Below, one piece after another: positions 46,316 to 55,468 of a stretch of 64,000 nt of DNA (its first letter is position 1; each line of letters begins with the position of its first letter). Below the pieces are notes generated by a model. It made no database searches. It worked only from the letters and a program-made list of their open reading frames with translations, and was not told the DNA's origin. The translations under genes were made by a program, and so were the position numbers. This DNA is from Porphyrobacter sp. (GTDB lineage Bacteria > Pseudomonadota > Alphaproteobacteria > Sphingomonadales > Sphingomonadaceae): NCBI GenBank assembly GCA_027531395.1, contig JAPZRO010000002.1:112866-176865 (forward strand), given 5' to 3'.

Positions 46316-47302
46316 CTAGGGCGCGTCGAAGGCGGCCTGCACGCTCGCGGCGTCGGTGATCCCGTTGGCGATCAGCACCATCAGCAGCACCCGCGCCTTG
46401 GCCGGGCCGAGCGCGCGCGCGGCGACGAGGCCGAGGCCGTCGTCATCGACCTCGACATTGCGATCGACCAGTCCCTCGTCGACGCGGGTCGAGCGGACCA
46501 CCGGCACGCCGTTCGCCGCCGCACGGGCGAGCGCCTTGATCACCCGCGCAGGCGCATTGCCCTGCCCCATGCCAGCCAGCACCACGCCCTTGCAGCCGAT
46601 CCCGAGCAGGGCGGCGACCGGCTGGTCGTCCATCCCCGCCCCTGCGGTGAGGATCGCGACACGTGGCAGGATCTCGGGGAAGGCATAGCGCGCGCCCTCG
46701 TCAGCGCGGTGCGGCGGGCCGAACCAGTCGAGGCTTGCCGGGGTGACGCGCGCCAGCGGGCCGCGGGGGAAGCTCCTGAAGGCATCGATGCTGCTGGTCG
46801 CGGCCTTGCGGGCATCGCGCGCGGCGAGCACCGCATCGCCCATCACCAGCATCACGCCGCGCCCGGCAGCCGCCGGATCGCTCGCCACCTTCACCGCATT
46901 GGCGAAGTTGCGCATCCCGTCCGCCCCCACCGCATCGGCGGGGCGCATCGCGCCGACGAGGACGACAGGCTTGGTCGTGGGCAGCGTCAGATCGAGCAGG
47001 AAGCCGGTCTCCTCTGCCGTGTCGGTGCCGTGGGTGATGATGATCCCGTCCACCGCCGGATCGGCCAGCGCGCCCGCGCAGGCGGCATGGAGCGCGCGCC
47101 ATTCGGCAAAGCCGATGTCCTGCGAGCCGATCCGCGCGATCTCCTGCGGAACCAGCTGCGCCGACAGACCCAGCGCGGCGAGGTGGCCCACCAGCACATC
47201 AAGCGAAAGGCCGCCCGGGCGGTAGGCCGCGCCGGTGGCATTGCTGCCCGCACCCGCGATGGTGCCGCCGGTGCCGAGAACGAGGAGACGCGGAGTGCTC
47301 AT
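46316..47302 (-). CDS. L-asparaginase, type II family
   Basis: 328 residues. GTGGTIAG (about 10-17) and IITHGTDTAEETGF hold the two catalytic Thr and the Asp/Lys triad region. There is no signal peptide, so it is probably cytoplasmic despite the type II-like core. It hydrolyses asparagine to aspartate and ammonia. Confidence 0.92.
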   Translation of the reverse strand: MSTPRLLVLGTGGTIAGAGSNATGAAYRPGGLSLDVLVGHLAALGLSAQLVPQEIARIGSQDIGFAEWRALHAACAGALADPAVDGIIITHGTDTAEETGFLLDLTLPTTKPVVLVGAMRPADAVGADGMRNFANAVKVASDPAAAGRGVMLVMGDAVLAARDARKAATSSIDAFRSFPRGPLARVTPASLDWFGPPHRADEGARYAFPEILPRVAILTAGAGMDDQPVAALLGIGCKGVVLAGMGQGNAPARVIKALARAAANGVPVVRSTRVDEGLVDRNVEVDDDGLGLVAARALGPAKARVLLMVLIANGITDAASVQAAFDAP

Positions 47303-47391
47303 GCCCGTCGCCCTAGCCCCGCACTGCCTGAGAGGCTACTGGGCAATTGCATTTGCGCCGCGCCGCGCTAGAGACCGGGCGGCGTGCCGTG

Positions 47392-47467
47392 GGGCGGTTA
47401 GCTCAGTTGGTAGAGCATCTCGTTTACACCGAGAGGGTCAGCGGTTCGAGCCCGTTACCGCCCACCA
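47392..47467 (+). tRNA. tRNA-Val, anticodon TAC
   Basis: All arms pair: acceptor GGGCGGT/ACCGCCC, D-stem GCTC/GAGC, anticodon stem TCTCG/CGAGA with loop TTTACAC (anticodon TAC), and T-stem AGCGG/CCGTT with TTCGAGC loop. The 3' CCA is encoded. 76 bases in total. No integrase or direct repeat is seen beside it. Confidence 0.97.
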
Positions 47468-47499
47468 CGCGAGGCGCGCAGGAACGGGAGATCGTGGCG

Positions 47500-48240
47500 A
47501 TGGATCTTGGGCTCGAAGGCAAGACCGCGCTGGTGCTCGGCGCAAGCAAGGGTCTGGGCCGCGCGATCGCCGAAAGCCTCGCGGCGGAAGGCGCCGGGGT
47601 GATCACCGTCGCCCGCTCGGGGGATGCGGGCGCCAAGCACATCATCGCCGATCTCGACGATCCCGCTGCCGCGCAGGCGATCCTCGCCGCGCTGGACGGT
47701 GCCGCGATCGACATTCTCGTGCTCAACAGCGGCGGCCCGCCGATGGGTGCGGCGGCGACCACCGGGCCGGACGATTTCAGCGCGGTAATGGGGCGGATGT
47801 TCAACACCCAGATCGCGCTGGCGCAGGCGCTGCTGCCGGCGATGCGCACACGCGGCTTCGGACGCATTCTGGCCGTGGCCTCGACCAGCCTCGTCACCCC
47901 GATCCCGGGCCTCGTGCTCTCCAACGCGGTGCGCGCGATGCTGGCATCGTGGTGCAAGACGCTGGCGGCCGAAGTCGCTGCCGATGGCGTGACCGTCAAC
48001 CTGCTGCTGCCCGGCCAGATCGCCACCGACCGGCTCACCAGCCTGCACGCCGGCATGGCGGCAGCGCAAGGGCTGGCCGCCGATCAGGTCACCGCCCGCT
48101 CCATCGCCGCGATCCCGGCAGGCCGGCTCGGGCGGCCCGAGGAATTCGGCGACATCGCCGCCTTCCTCGCCTCCCCGCGCGCAAGTTTCATCACCGGCAG
48201 CGCGATCAAGGTGGACGGCGGACAGACCGCGACGCTCTGA
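47500..48240 (+). CDS. atypical SDR lacking catalytic Tyr and Lys
   Basis: 246 residues from ATG 47500, with GGGAG upstream. The cofactor motif GASKGLG is at about 14-20. The active-site segment reads LSNAVR, so the YxxxK Tyr and Lys are replaced by Ser and Arg; VASTS keeps the Ser. The C-terminal VDGG motif is normal. Members with this substitution are known in the fatty-acid-type SDR group; the substrate is unknown and oxidoreductase activity is doubtful. Confidence 0.82.
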   Translation: MDLGLEGKTALVLGASKGLGRAIAESLAAEGAGVITVARSGDAGAKHIIADLDDPAAAQAILAALDGAAIDILVLNSGGPPMGAAATTGPDDFSAVMGRMFNTQIALAQALLPAMRTRGFGRILAVASTSLVTPIPGLVLSNAVRAMLASWCKTLAAEVAADGVTVNLLLPGQIATDRLTSLHAGMAAAQGLAADQVTARSIAAIPAGRLGRPEEFGDIAAFLASPRASFITGSAIKVDGGQTATL

Positions 48241-48276
48241 CTTTGCGACCGGCGTCCGCGCGCGCCGCGAATGCGC

Positions 48277-48305
48277 TTGACTCTCAGACCCGCGCGTGAA
48301 GATAA
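48277..48305 (+). promoter_or_regulatory. predicted promoter of the four-gene conflict cluster
   Basis: TTGACT and AGATAA are 17 bases apart, about 160 bases before the first start codon. A GANTC site (GACTC) overlaps the -35. The -10 is weak. Confidence 0.35.
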
Positions 48306-48467
48306 CCCGGGCCAAGGTCGCCGATAAATCTTTCACACATGACAGACAGTTGCGCGCGCCTTGCGGTCGCGGCGGGCATTGATCGTGCCCGTGGCGACCA
48401 GCGGCCATCGCCTGATCGCGTCGTGCATGTGACAAGCGCCGGGGGGCGCACGGCAGGGGAGGTCGGG

Positions 48468-49619
48468 ATGGCGCTGTTCAAGCATCAGGAACTGAGCGAG
48501 ATCGTCACCCGTGCGATCACCTGCGGGCTGGCGCTGCGCCGCGAGAACCTGCTTTTCGCCTTTTCCCAGGCCTTCAGTTCCTCGCTCTCGGGCTGGAGCC
48601 AGACCAGTCCCGCCGACGCGCTGCGGGCCGATGCCAATGATCTCAACCAGCTTGAAGCCCCGGTCGCGGGCGAGATTCCCTTCGTGGTCTGGCTCGGCAA
48701 TGCCCATGCGATGACCTCCGCCACCCGCCCCGCCGACGCGCAGTTCTTCAACGAGAAGGCGCTGCTCGCTGCCGAGCGCGCGGCGCAGCACGCGGGCGGC
48801 ACGGCAGGGGCCGGATTGGTCGATACCGGACGCGTCACCGCGATCACCATTCCGCAGGTCGTCCTGTTCCGCAACGACCTGCTGCCGGAGCGGTTCTTCC
48901 GGCTGGCGGCGGCACGCGCCGGTTCGGTCGCGCGGCTCACTGTCTTTGCCTACGAGGGCGGGCAGGCGCGGCTGTTGCCCTCCGGCAACCCCGACGGGGT
49001 GTTCGGCACCGGCTGGCTGATCGGCCCGGGCCACATCATGACCAACTGGCATGTCATCACCGCGCGCCAGACCGGCGAGGCGGTTCCGACCGACGCAGAC
49101 ATCGCGCTGCAGGTCGCGAACATGAAGATCGAGTTCGACTATACCGATGCCGCCGGGGTGACCCATGTGGTGCAATCGGCCGGGCTCGCCTGCGGCAATC
49201 CGGCGCTCGACTATGCGATCATCGCGCTCCAGCAGCCCGAGCCGCGCGCGGTTCTGCCGCTGCTCTCGGCCATGCCCGCGCTGAGCGGTGCCGATCCGGT
49301 CGCCGCCAACATCATCCAGCACCCCGCCGGCGAGCCGCGCCAATACGGCATCCGCGACAATCTCGCCGCGGTGATCGACGGTGATGACCTCGCCTATTTC
49401 ACCGACACCAAGGGCGGCTCGTCCGGCTCGCCGGTGTGCGACGACCAGTGGCGGGTTATGGCGCTGCACAAGGCGACCACCACCGCGCTCAAGGACCTCT
49501 CGTTCCAGGGCAAGTCGACCGCGTGGATCAATGTCGGCACGGTGATGCCCGCGATCATCGCCGATCTCAAAGCCAACCAGGCGGCTTTGTGGAGCGGCCT
49601 CGGGGCCGAGGTGGTCTAG
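48468..49619 (+). CDS. EAD-like domain fused to trypsin-like serine protease
   Basis: 383 residues from ATG 48468, chosen for the GGGAGG six bases upstream and because its N-terminus then aligns with the next protein; ATG 48339 is an unlikely longer start. Residues about 1-105 look like an effector-associated domain (EAD1 type: DANDLNQLEAP...FVVWLGNAH...ADAQFF). Residues about 150-370 are a trypsin-like protease with His195 (MTNWHV), Asp248 (ALDYAI) and Ser319 (GSSGSP). No signal peptide, so it is probably cytoplasmic. In known bacterial conflict systems such domains recruit proteases to a sensor. It is first of four co-directional genes. Confidence 0.85.
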   Translation: MALFKHQELSEIVTRAITCGLALRRENLLFAFSQAFSSSLSGWSQTSPADALRADANDLNQLEAPVAGEIPFVVWLGNAHAMTSATRPADAQFFNEKALLAAERAAQHAGGTAGAGLVDTGRVTAITIPQVVLFRNDLLPERFFRLAAARAGSVARLTVFAYEGGQARLLPSGNPDGVFGTGWLIGPGHIMTNWHVITARQTGEAVPTDADIALQVANMKIEFDYTDAAGVTHVVQSAGLACGNPALDYAIIALQQPEPRAVLPLLSAMPALSGADPVAANIIQHPAGEPRQYGIRDNLAAVIDGDDLAYFTDTKGGSSGSPVCDDQWRVMALHKATTTALKDLSFQGKSTAWINVGTVMPAIIADLKANQAALWSGLGAEVV

Positions 49620-49622
49620 GCG

Positions 49623-50954
49623 GTGCAAGCGCTGCTCGACCACGGCGATCTGTCGCAGATCCGCAACCGCGCGATTGCCGCAGGCCTCGCGATCCCGCCG
49701 CGCGATGCCCTGTTCATGGGGATCGACGTCGCGGTGCGCTCGATGGTCTATTCGCAAGGTGCTCCCGCCGATGCGCTGACGATCGAGATCGACCGGCTCA
49801 ACACCTTCGTCGATCCGACCAGCAGCGACGGCTATCTGCTCGCCATCTGGCTGACCAATGCGGCGGACAAGCTGGCTGCGACCAAGCCCGCCGACGCGCA
49901 GTTCTTCCGCGACATGGCCGCCACGGTCGCCGCCATTCCGCCCGCTCCCAAGGCCAGCTCCGCCAACACGAGCGAGGTGATCACCGGCGCGCGGGCCGAA
50001 GCGCAGAACAACCAGAAGGTGGCGCTGGCGGTGCAGGTGCTGCGCGGCTCGATGCCGGGGCTCAGCCGCCGCGCGACCAACCTGATGGTCAGCAAGCGGC
50101 TGCACGACACGCTGCATTACATCCAGCTGCACATCCTGCCCTTGTGGAACTCGGCGATGGGGGCGGCGACCAGCGATCCGGCGATCGCCGCGATGATCGT
50201 CGGTGCGCAGCTGCGCCAGCTGTCCGACAGGAGCGAGGCACTGCCGGCCGAATTCAGCTTCCTGTCCGCAGGCGAGCCGCTGCGCACCATGGCGCAGGCC
50301 ACCACCGCCCGGCTGATCGGCGATGCCGATGCGGCTGCGGCGGCGCTGGCAGCCAAGGACACCGAGGCGCTGCGCGGCGTGCTGGCGCGGGTGCGCGACA
50401 CGGTGAAGACCGACATGCCGCTCTATGCCGCGCGGATGGAGAGCTATCAGGAAGGGCTCGATCTGTCCGACCTGGTGACCAATCTGACCGTCATGGCCGA
50501 GCAGGCGTCCGATGCCGCGCTCAAGGACAATGCCGGCCGCCTCGCGAGTACCCTCGCCGCGATCACGCAGGACCTTAACACCATCGGCCCGCGCCACAGC
50601 CAGTGGCAGCTGCTCGATGTGCGGCTGGCGACCATCGAGAGCCTTTTCGGTTTCCTGAGCCTCGGCCCGGCGCTCTACAGCACGTTCAATCTCGAATGGG
50701 ACGCGGTCAACAACGCGATCACGAGCCTGTCGCCCGACCTGCCGGCCGACCGCTTCGACCGCGTCAAGGCGCTGCGCGACCAGTTCCTTGCGGCCTGTCC
50801 TGTGCCTGTCACCGCTGCCCCGGTGGCGACTGCGACCGCGCCGTTCGAAAGCTTCGTCAGCGAGTTGCGCACGGTCTTCTACGAGGTCGACTGGCGCTTG
50901 CGGGAGATCTGCAACCAGCTGCGCGAAGTCACCAGCCAGCTCGCCCAATTGTAA
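49623..50954 (+). CDS. EAD-like domain with long helical region
   Basis: 443 residues from GTG 49623, three bases after the protease stop. Residues about 1-105 share with the first protein LSxIxxRAIxxGLA, ADAL, WL-NA and the string PADAQFF, so the two N-termini are homologous and may bind each other. The remainder is predicted helical without enzyme motifs; it has no P-loop and no repeats I can define. It could be an adaptor or scaffold. I do not recognise the helical part. Confidence 0.78.
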   Translation: MQALLDHGDLSQIRNRAIAAGLAIPPRDALFMGIDVAVRSMVYSQGAPADALTIEIDRLNTFVDPTSSDGYLLAIWLTNAADKLAATKPADAQFFRDMAATVAAIPPAPKASSANTSEVITGARAEAQNNQKVALAVQVLRGSMPGLSRRATNLMVSKRLHDTLHYIQLHILPLWNSAMGAATSDPAIAAMIVGAQLRQLSDRSEALPAEFSFLSAGEPLRTMAQATTARLIGDADAAAAALAAKDTEALRGVLARVRDTVKTDMPLYAARMESYQEGLDLSDLVTNLTVMAEQASDAALKDNAGRLASTLAAITQDLNTIGPRHSQWQLLDVRLATIESLFGFLSLGPALYSTFNLEWDAVNNAITSLSPDLPADRFDRVKALRDQFLAACPVPVTAAPVATATAPFESFVSELRTVFYEVDWRLREICNQLREVTSQLAQL

Positions 50955-50964
50955 GGATCGCGCC

Positions 50965-52617
50965 ATGTACCGCGTTGCCATCGATGAAAGTCAGGCCGAA
51001 CCCTTCGCCACCCCGGCCGAGACCGAGGAGGCCCATCTCGGCCTGATCGAGAAGATGCGCGCAGCCGAAGCCATGGCGGGCGCGGCCGCGGCGGCGGAAA
51101 GCGGGGACGCCGGCACCGGAGCAGCCGAAACGCTGGCCGGCTTGCGCGACGAGATCGCCCTGTTCGAGGCGCGGCTGGTCGCCACCGGCGCGCGGCTGCC
51201 CGACACCAGCAACCGCCGCGCGCTGGCGCAGTCGATGCTCGACTTCTGGGCGCTGCGGCAAAGCGATCTGTCCGCGCTGGCGATGCGTTTCGCTCCGCCC
51301 GAGCAGCAGGCCGCGGTTCGGCCCGAACCGCCCACCGCCAAGCTGCTGGCGCCCTATGATCCGGGCACCGCCACCGATGCCGCCACGCGGGCCGAGCTGT
51401 GCTATGCAGGGCTGCCGGACGAGGCCACGCGCGAGGCGGCGAAGCGCGGCTTTCTGATGCTGATCCAGACCGATTGGGCGCTCGGCGGGGCCGAGACCGC
51501 CGCGCTCGAAACCTTTGCCGAGGCCCAGGTGCTCAGCCGCCAGCCGCCCGACCAGCCCGGTCCCGGCTTCGGCCTTGTCCATGAGGAGCTGCCCACCGCA
51601 TGGCCGCGCCTTGCCGAATGGCTGGCGGAGGACGCCCGCCTGCGCAGCGAGCTCGACCGGGTGCGCAGCAATGCCGAGGCATGGAGCAAGACCGGCAGCA
51701 CCGCCGAACTGCCGCGCGGCGAGGGCCTGAAGGAGGTGGCCGATCTGGCCAAGCAGGACGGAACGCTTCTGCCCTATGTGCAGGCCGCCGTGGAGCGCAC
51801 CCGGCGCGAGCGCAACATCATCTACGGCGTCATCGCAGTGATTGCCGCGCTGGTGATCTTCTCGCTCGCTTCGGGAATTTTCGCGTTCGGCCCTTGGGGC
51901 AAGAAGCAGGCAGACGAAAGCGATACAAAGTCCGCTCAGGAAATCGCAGCCATCAATCAGACCGCCGAGCAGCAGCTGGTGGTCGCCGATACGCCGCAGG
52001 ATGACGGCAAGGACACCGCCGCAGGATCAACCGGATGGATCTGGCTCGGATCGAGCGATCTGCCGCAGATCGTGCTGGAAGACGGCACGGCGGTCGATCC
52101 GGCCAAGCTGACGCAAGGGACGTTGCTGCGCACCCGCGCCAATCTCAAGATCCGCAGCGACAAGGCCAATGCCGAGAACATCGCGGGCAAGCGGATCGGG
52201 CAGGTCTCGGGTGATGTGGTGGTCGAAATGCGGGGCCCAGCGGCCGCCGTGACCGTGGGCGACACCGTCCAGTACTGGGCGCAGGTGCGAGTGATCCCGG
52301 TGGTCTATGTCCAGCTGGCCGAGGGTGCCGCGCTTCCGCTCGCCGATCTGCGCGGCGCGCTGGAGAAAGCCGGCTTCACGGTCCAGCCCGAGCAGCGCCT
52401 GCCCAATCTCGGCCGGATCGCGGCGCCGGTGCCGTTCGACGTGCGCTACTACTACGAACAGGACGCCCGGGCCGCTGCCGAGACCGCCGCGATGGTCGCA
52501 CGCTGGCTCGGCACAGCCGGACCGCCGCCGAAGGACGCCTTGATCGGGCTGGTCGGCACGCCCCTAGCCGAAAGGGTCAAGACCGGCACGATCGAGGTCT
52601 GGATCTACGCCTCCTGA
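50965..52617 (+). CDS. single-pass membrane protein with periplasmic SH3-like and LytR_C-like regions
   Basis: 550 residues from ATG 50965, with GGAT upstream. Residues 1-284 are soluble, acidic and helical and lie in the cytoplasm by the positive-inside rule (RTRRERN before the helix). A transmembrane helix spans about 285-306. The periplasmic part has an SH3-like segment (about 355-445; LKIRSDK, YWAQVRV) and a C-terminal VRYYYEQDARAAAETAAMVA that resembles the LytR C-terminal domain. It could sense a cell-wall signal and pass it to its cytoplasmic half. The function is inferred only. Confidence 0.75.
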   Translation: MYRVAIDESQAEPFATPAETEEAHLGLIEKMRAAEAMAGAAAAAESGDAGTGAAETLAGLRDEIALFEARLVATGARLPDTSNRRALAQSMLDFWALRQSDLSALAMRFAPPEQQAAVRPEPPTAKLLAPYDPGTATDAATRAELCYAGLPDEATREAAKRGFLMLIQTDWALGGAETAALETFAEAQVLSRQPPDQPGPGFGLVHEELPTAWPRLAEWLAEDARLRSELDRVRSNAEAWSKTGSTAELPRGEGLKEVADLAKQDGTLLPYVQAAVERTRRERNIIYGVIAVIAALVIFSLASGIFAFGPWGKKQADESDTKSAQEIAAINQTAEQQLVVADTPQDDGKDTAAGSTGWIWLGSSDLPQIVLEDGTAVDPAKLTQGTLLRTRANLKIRSDKANAENIAGKRIGQVSGDVVVEMRGPAAAVTVGDTVQYWAQVRVIPVVYVQLAEGAALPLADLRGALEKAGFTVQPEQRLPNLGRIAAPVPFDVRYYYEQDARAAAETAAMVARWLGTAGPPPKDALIGLVGTPLAERVKTGTIEVWIYAS

Positions 52618-52667
52618 CACGACCCGCACCGCCCCGCCCTCGCTTCGCACACAAGGACACCAAGGTC

Positions 52668-55439
52668 ATGGACAAGCCGCTGCCCACCGCCCGTTTCGCC
52701 CGCAACCTGCTCGCCTCGGCCACGCCGGGCGGCACCACCCTCACGGAAAGCGCGCGGCTCGACGGGGGCGGCACGGCGGTCGAGGCAGTCGGCCCGGCGG
52801 TCGAGGAACTGGTCCCCGCCAGCGTCCCGCCCGGCTTCTCGCGCGACGAGGTGACCGCGGTGGCGAACAAGGTGCTGGCCTCCGACGCGCTCGACCCGCG
52901 CGAGAAATACATCACCGAGGCGATCATCATCCCCGACCTTCGGCCCGCGGTGCTGGTGTCGGGGGACGATTTCAGCGTCGAACACAAGGCCTGGCCCGAT
53001 TACGTGCGCGGCAGCGCGGCCCATGCGCGGCTCAAGGCGGCGATCCCCAAGGTCGGGCGGATCGAGGTCTTCGGCAACCCCGCGATCCCCTATGGCGGCA
53101 CCGGCTTTCTGGTGGGGCCCGATCTGGTGATGACCAACCGCCACGTCGCGCAGCTGTTCGCCGCAGGGGTCGGCACAAAGGGCCTGCGCTTCATCGACCG
53201 GATGGGGGCCGGCATCGACTTCACCCGCGAACATGGCGGCGCGCCCGAAGGCACGCCCTTTGCCATCCGCAGCATCCGCATGGTCCACCCCTACTGGGAT
53301 CTCGCGCTGCTGGAGACCGAGGGGCTGGAGCAGCGCGGCTGGCTGACCTTCAATCCGGCCGAGCCCGACACCACCGCCCCGCAGCGCATGGCGGTGATCG
53401 GCTATCCCGCCTTCGACCCGCGCAACAATGCGCAGGTGCAGGATCAGGTGTTCGGCGGGGTCTACAACGTCAAGCGCTTGCAGCCGGGGCTGTTCAACGG
53501 CCGCCGCCTGATCGACAGCTTCGGCAAGCCGGTGAACGCCGCCACCCACGATGCCTCGACGCTGGGTGGCAATTCGGGCTCGGTGCTGGTCGATTCCGGC
53601 TCCGGCCGCGCGCTCGGGCTGCATTTTGCCGGGATCTACAAGGACACCAACTTCGCCGTGCCCGCCGCCGATCTGGCGCGCGATCCGCGGCTGGTCGATG
53701 CCGGGCTGAGCTTCGACCCCGCCGCCTCCCCGAGCGCGGGGCCGTGGGACCGGTTCTGGCAGCCGCACGAAGCGGGTGCGGAGGCGGGTGATCCGCCCGC
53801 CGCCGACACGCTCACGGTTTCGGCCGCTACAGCCACAGGCGCGGGCACGATCAGCATCAAGGTGCCGGTGGAAGTCGAACTGTCGATCAGCCTTGCCGGC
53901 GCACGCCTTGCCGGAACCGCCAGCGGCGTCGGCGGCGAGGTGCAGACCGAAAAGATGGTCGAGCCCTTCCGCGATCCGATCGAACTGCCGCGCGGCGGCT
54001 ACGACCCGGATTTCGTCGGCCTGCCGGTGCCGATGCCGACCCCGCGCCGCCCGCAGGAATGCGCCACGCTCTCCGACGGGTCGATCGAGCTGAAATATTA
54101 CAACTACTCGGTCGTCATGAACGCCAAGCGGCGGCTCGCGCTGTTCGCTGCCTCCAATGTCGATGCCAGCCCCGCCGCCAAGGAGCCCGAACCCGGCTAC
54201 CGCTACACCCGCGCAGGGCTCACGGGCCTCGCCGAGGGCGATGTCGAGAAGTGGTTCACCGATCCGCGCATCCGCGGCACCGAACAGCTGCCCGACCGCT
54301 TCTTCACCAAGGACCGCAAGGCCTTCGACAAGGGCCATATCGTGCGCCGCGAGGATGTCGCCTGGGGCAGCAGTTTCGCCGAGGTGCGCCGCGCCAATGG
54401 CGACACCTATTTCGTCACCAACTGCTCGCCCCAGACCGCCGGGTTCAACCGCTCCAACCGCAAGGACAACTGGGGCGCGCTCGAAGACCTCGTGCTGAAA
54501 CAGGCCAAGACCGAGCGTTACTGCCTGTTCGCAGGGCCGGTGCTGAAGGATGACGATCCCGAGTTCACCGGCGTCGATGATCTCGGCGGCATCAAGATCC
54601 GCATCCCGCGCAAGTACTGGAAGGTGGTGGTCGCGCGTGACGGCGACGCACTCAAGACCTTCGCCTTCGTGCTGGCGCAGGACCTTTCGGCAACGCCGAT
54701 GGAGTTCACCGTGCCCGAAAGCTGGCAGCGGCACATGGTGCGGCTTGCCGATCTGGTGGCGGACCTAGGCAGCCTCGACTTCGCGCCCGAACTGCTGGCG
54801 GCAGACCAGTACGATGCCGTGATGGCGAGCGGCGAGACGGCGGGGCTGGCCGGCACGATCGAGGCAGTGCAGGCGCTGGTGGCCGGAGAGGCCGCGCTCG
54901 AAGGCCCGCCGCGCGATCATGGCAGGTTCGACGGCCTGCCGCTCAGGATCGTGTTCAACACCGACGATGATGACCGCCGCTACGCCAATCTGCTCGCGCC
55001 GGTCGCCTATACCCAGCCCGATGGCGACAACTGGCCGGTGCCCGAGGGCGCATGGCTCGACGGGGCCTCGATCCCGCGCCCGTTCTGGTCGCTGATCGGC
55101 GGGCCGTTCTCGGGCCTCTATCTCGAAGCCTCGGTGGTGCACGACTACTATTGCGACCACCACGTCCGCCCGTGGCGCGACGTCCACCGGATGTTCTACG
55201 ATGCGATGCTGTGCCGCGGGGTCGGCGGGGCCAAGGCGCGGATCATGTATTACGCGGTCTACCGCTTCGGGCCGCGCTGGGACATGGTCGAAGGCGTGGT
55301 TCAGCCCGCCGTGCCGGGCGAGGCACTGACGGCGGACAAGGGCGCCTCGATCCTTGCCGACGCCCAGCGGCTGGCAGCGGAGGACCTGTCGCTCGAAGCG
55401 ATCGAGGCCCTCGCCGACAGCAGCGCAGGCCGCGCCTAG
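52668..55439 (+). CDS. trypsin-like protease / DNA-RNA endonuclease / DUF1353 fusion
   Basis: 923 residues, no signal peptide. Three regions are seen. Residues about 100-345 form a second trypsin-like protease with His159 (MTNRHV), Asp211 (YWDLAL) and Ser303 (GNSGSV). Residues about 470-700 form a NUC1-type endonuclease with FDKGHIVRRED (the DRGH motif as DKGH, His557) and TAGFNRSNRKDNWGALE. Residues about 755-875 match DUF1353 (WLDGASIPRPFW, ASVVHDYYCDHH, FYDAM). All catalytic signatures look intact. A protease and nuclease on one chain suggest a toxic output of the cluster. It is the last gene, 50 bases after the membrane protein. Confidence 0.87.
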   Translation: MDKPLPTARFARNLLASATPGGTTLTESARLDGGGTAVEAVGPAVEELVPASVPPGFSRDEVTAVANKVLASDALDPREKYITEAIIIPDLRPAVLVSGDDFSVEHKAWPDYVRGSAAHARLKAAIPKVGRIEVFGNPAIPYGGTGFLVGPDLVMTNRHVAQLFAAGVGTKGLRFIDRMGAGIDFTREHGGAPEGTPFAIRSIRMVHPYWDLALLETEGLEQRGWLTFNPAEPDTTAPQRMAVIGYPAFDPRNNAQVQDQVFGGVYNVKRLQPGLFNGRRLIDSFGKPVNAATHDASTLGGNSGSVLVDSGSGRALGLHFAGIYKDTNFAVPAADLARDPRLVDAGLSFDPAASPSAGPWDRFWQPHEAGAEAGDPPAADTLTVSAATATGAGTISIKVPVEVELSISLAGARLAGTASGVGGEVQTEKMVEPFRDPIELPRGGYDPDFVGLPVPMPTPRRPQECATLSDGSIELKYYNYSVVMNAKRRLALFAASNVDASPAAKEPEPGYRYTRAGLTGLAEGDVEKWFTDPRIRGTEQLPDRFFTKDRKAFDKGHIVRREDVAWGSSFAEVRRANGDTYFVTNCSPQTAGFNRSNRKDNWGALEDLVLKQAKTERYCLFAGPVLKDDDPEFTGVDDLGGIKIRIPRKYWKVVVARDGDALKTFAFVLAQDLSATPMEFTVPESWQRHMVRLADLVADLGSLDFAPELLAADQYDAVMASGETAGLAGTIEAVQALVAGEAALEGPPRDHGRFDGLPLRIVFNTDDDDRRYANLLAPVAYTQPDGDNWPVPEGAWLDGASIPRPFWSLIGGPFSGLYLEASVVHDYYCDHHVRPWRDVHRMFYDAMLCRGVGGAKARIMYYAVYRFGPRWDMVEGVVQPAVPGEALTADKGASILADAQRLAAEDLSLEAIEALADSSAGRA

Positions 55440-55468
55440 AGCACTTGTCACTTTTGCGAGGGGCGGTT

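Noticed and set aside
48339..48467. Upstream ATG as the start of the EAD-protease
   Set aside because: The added 43 residues have no similarity to the paired EAD protein, and ATG 48468 has a strong GGGAGG site.
47392..55439. A genomic island inserted at tRNA-Val
   Set aside because: No integrase, no repeated tRNA 3' end at the far side, and base composition looks like the neighbours.
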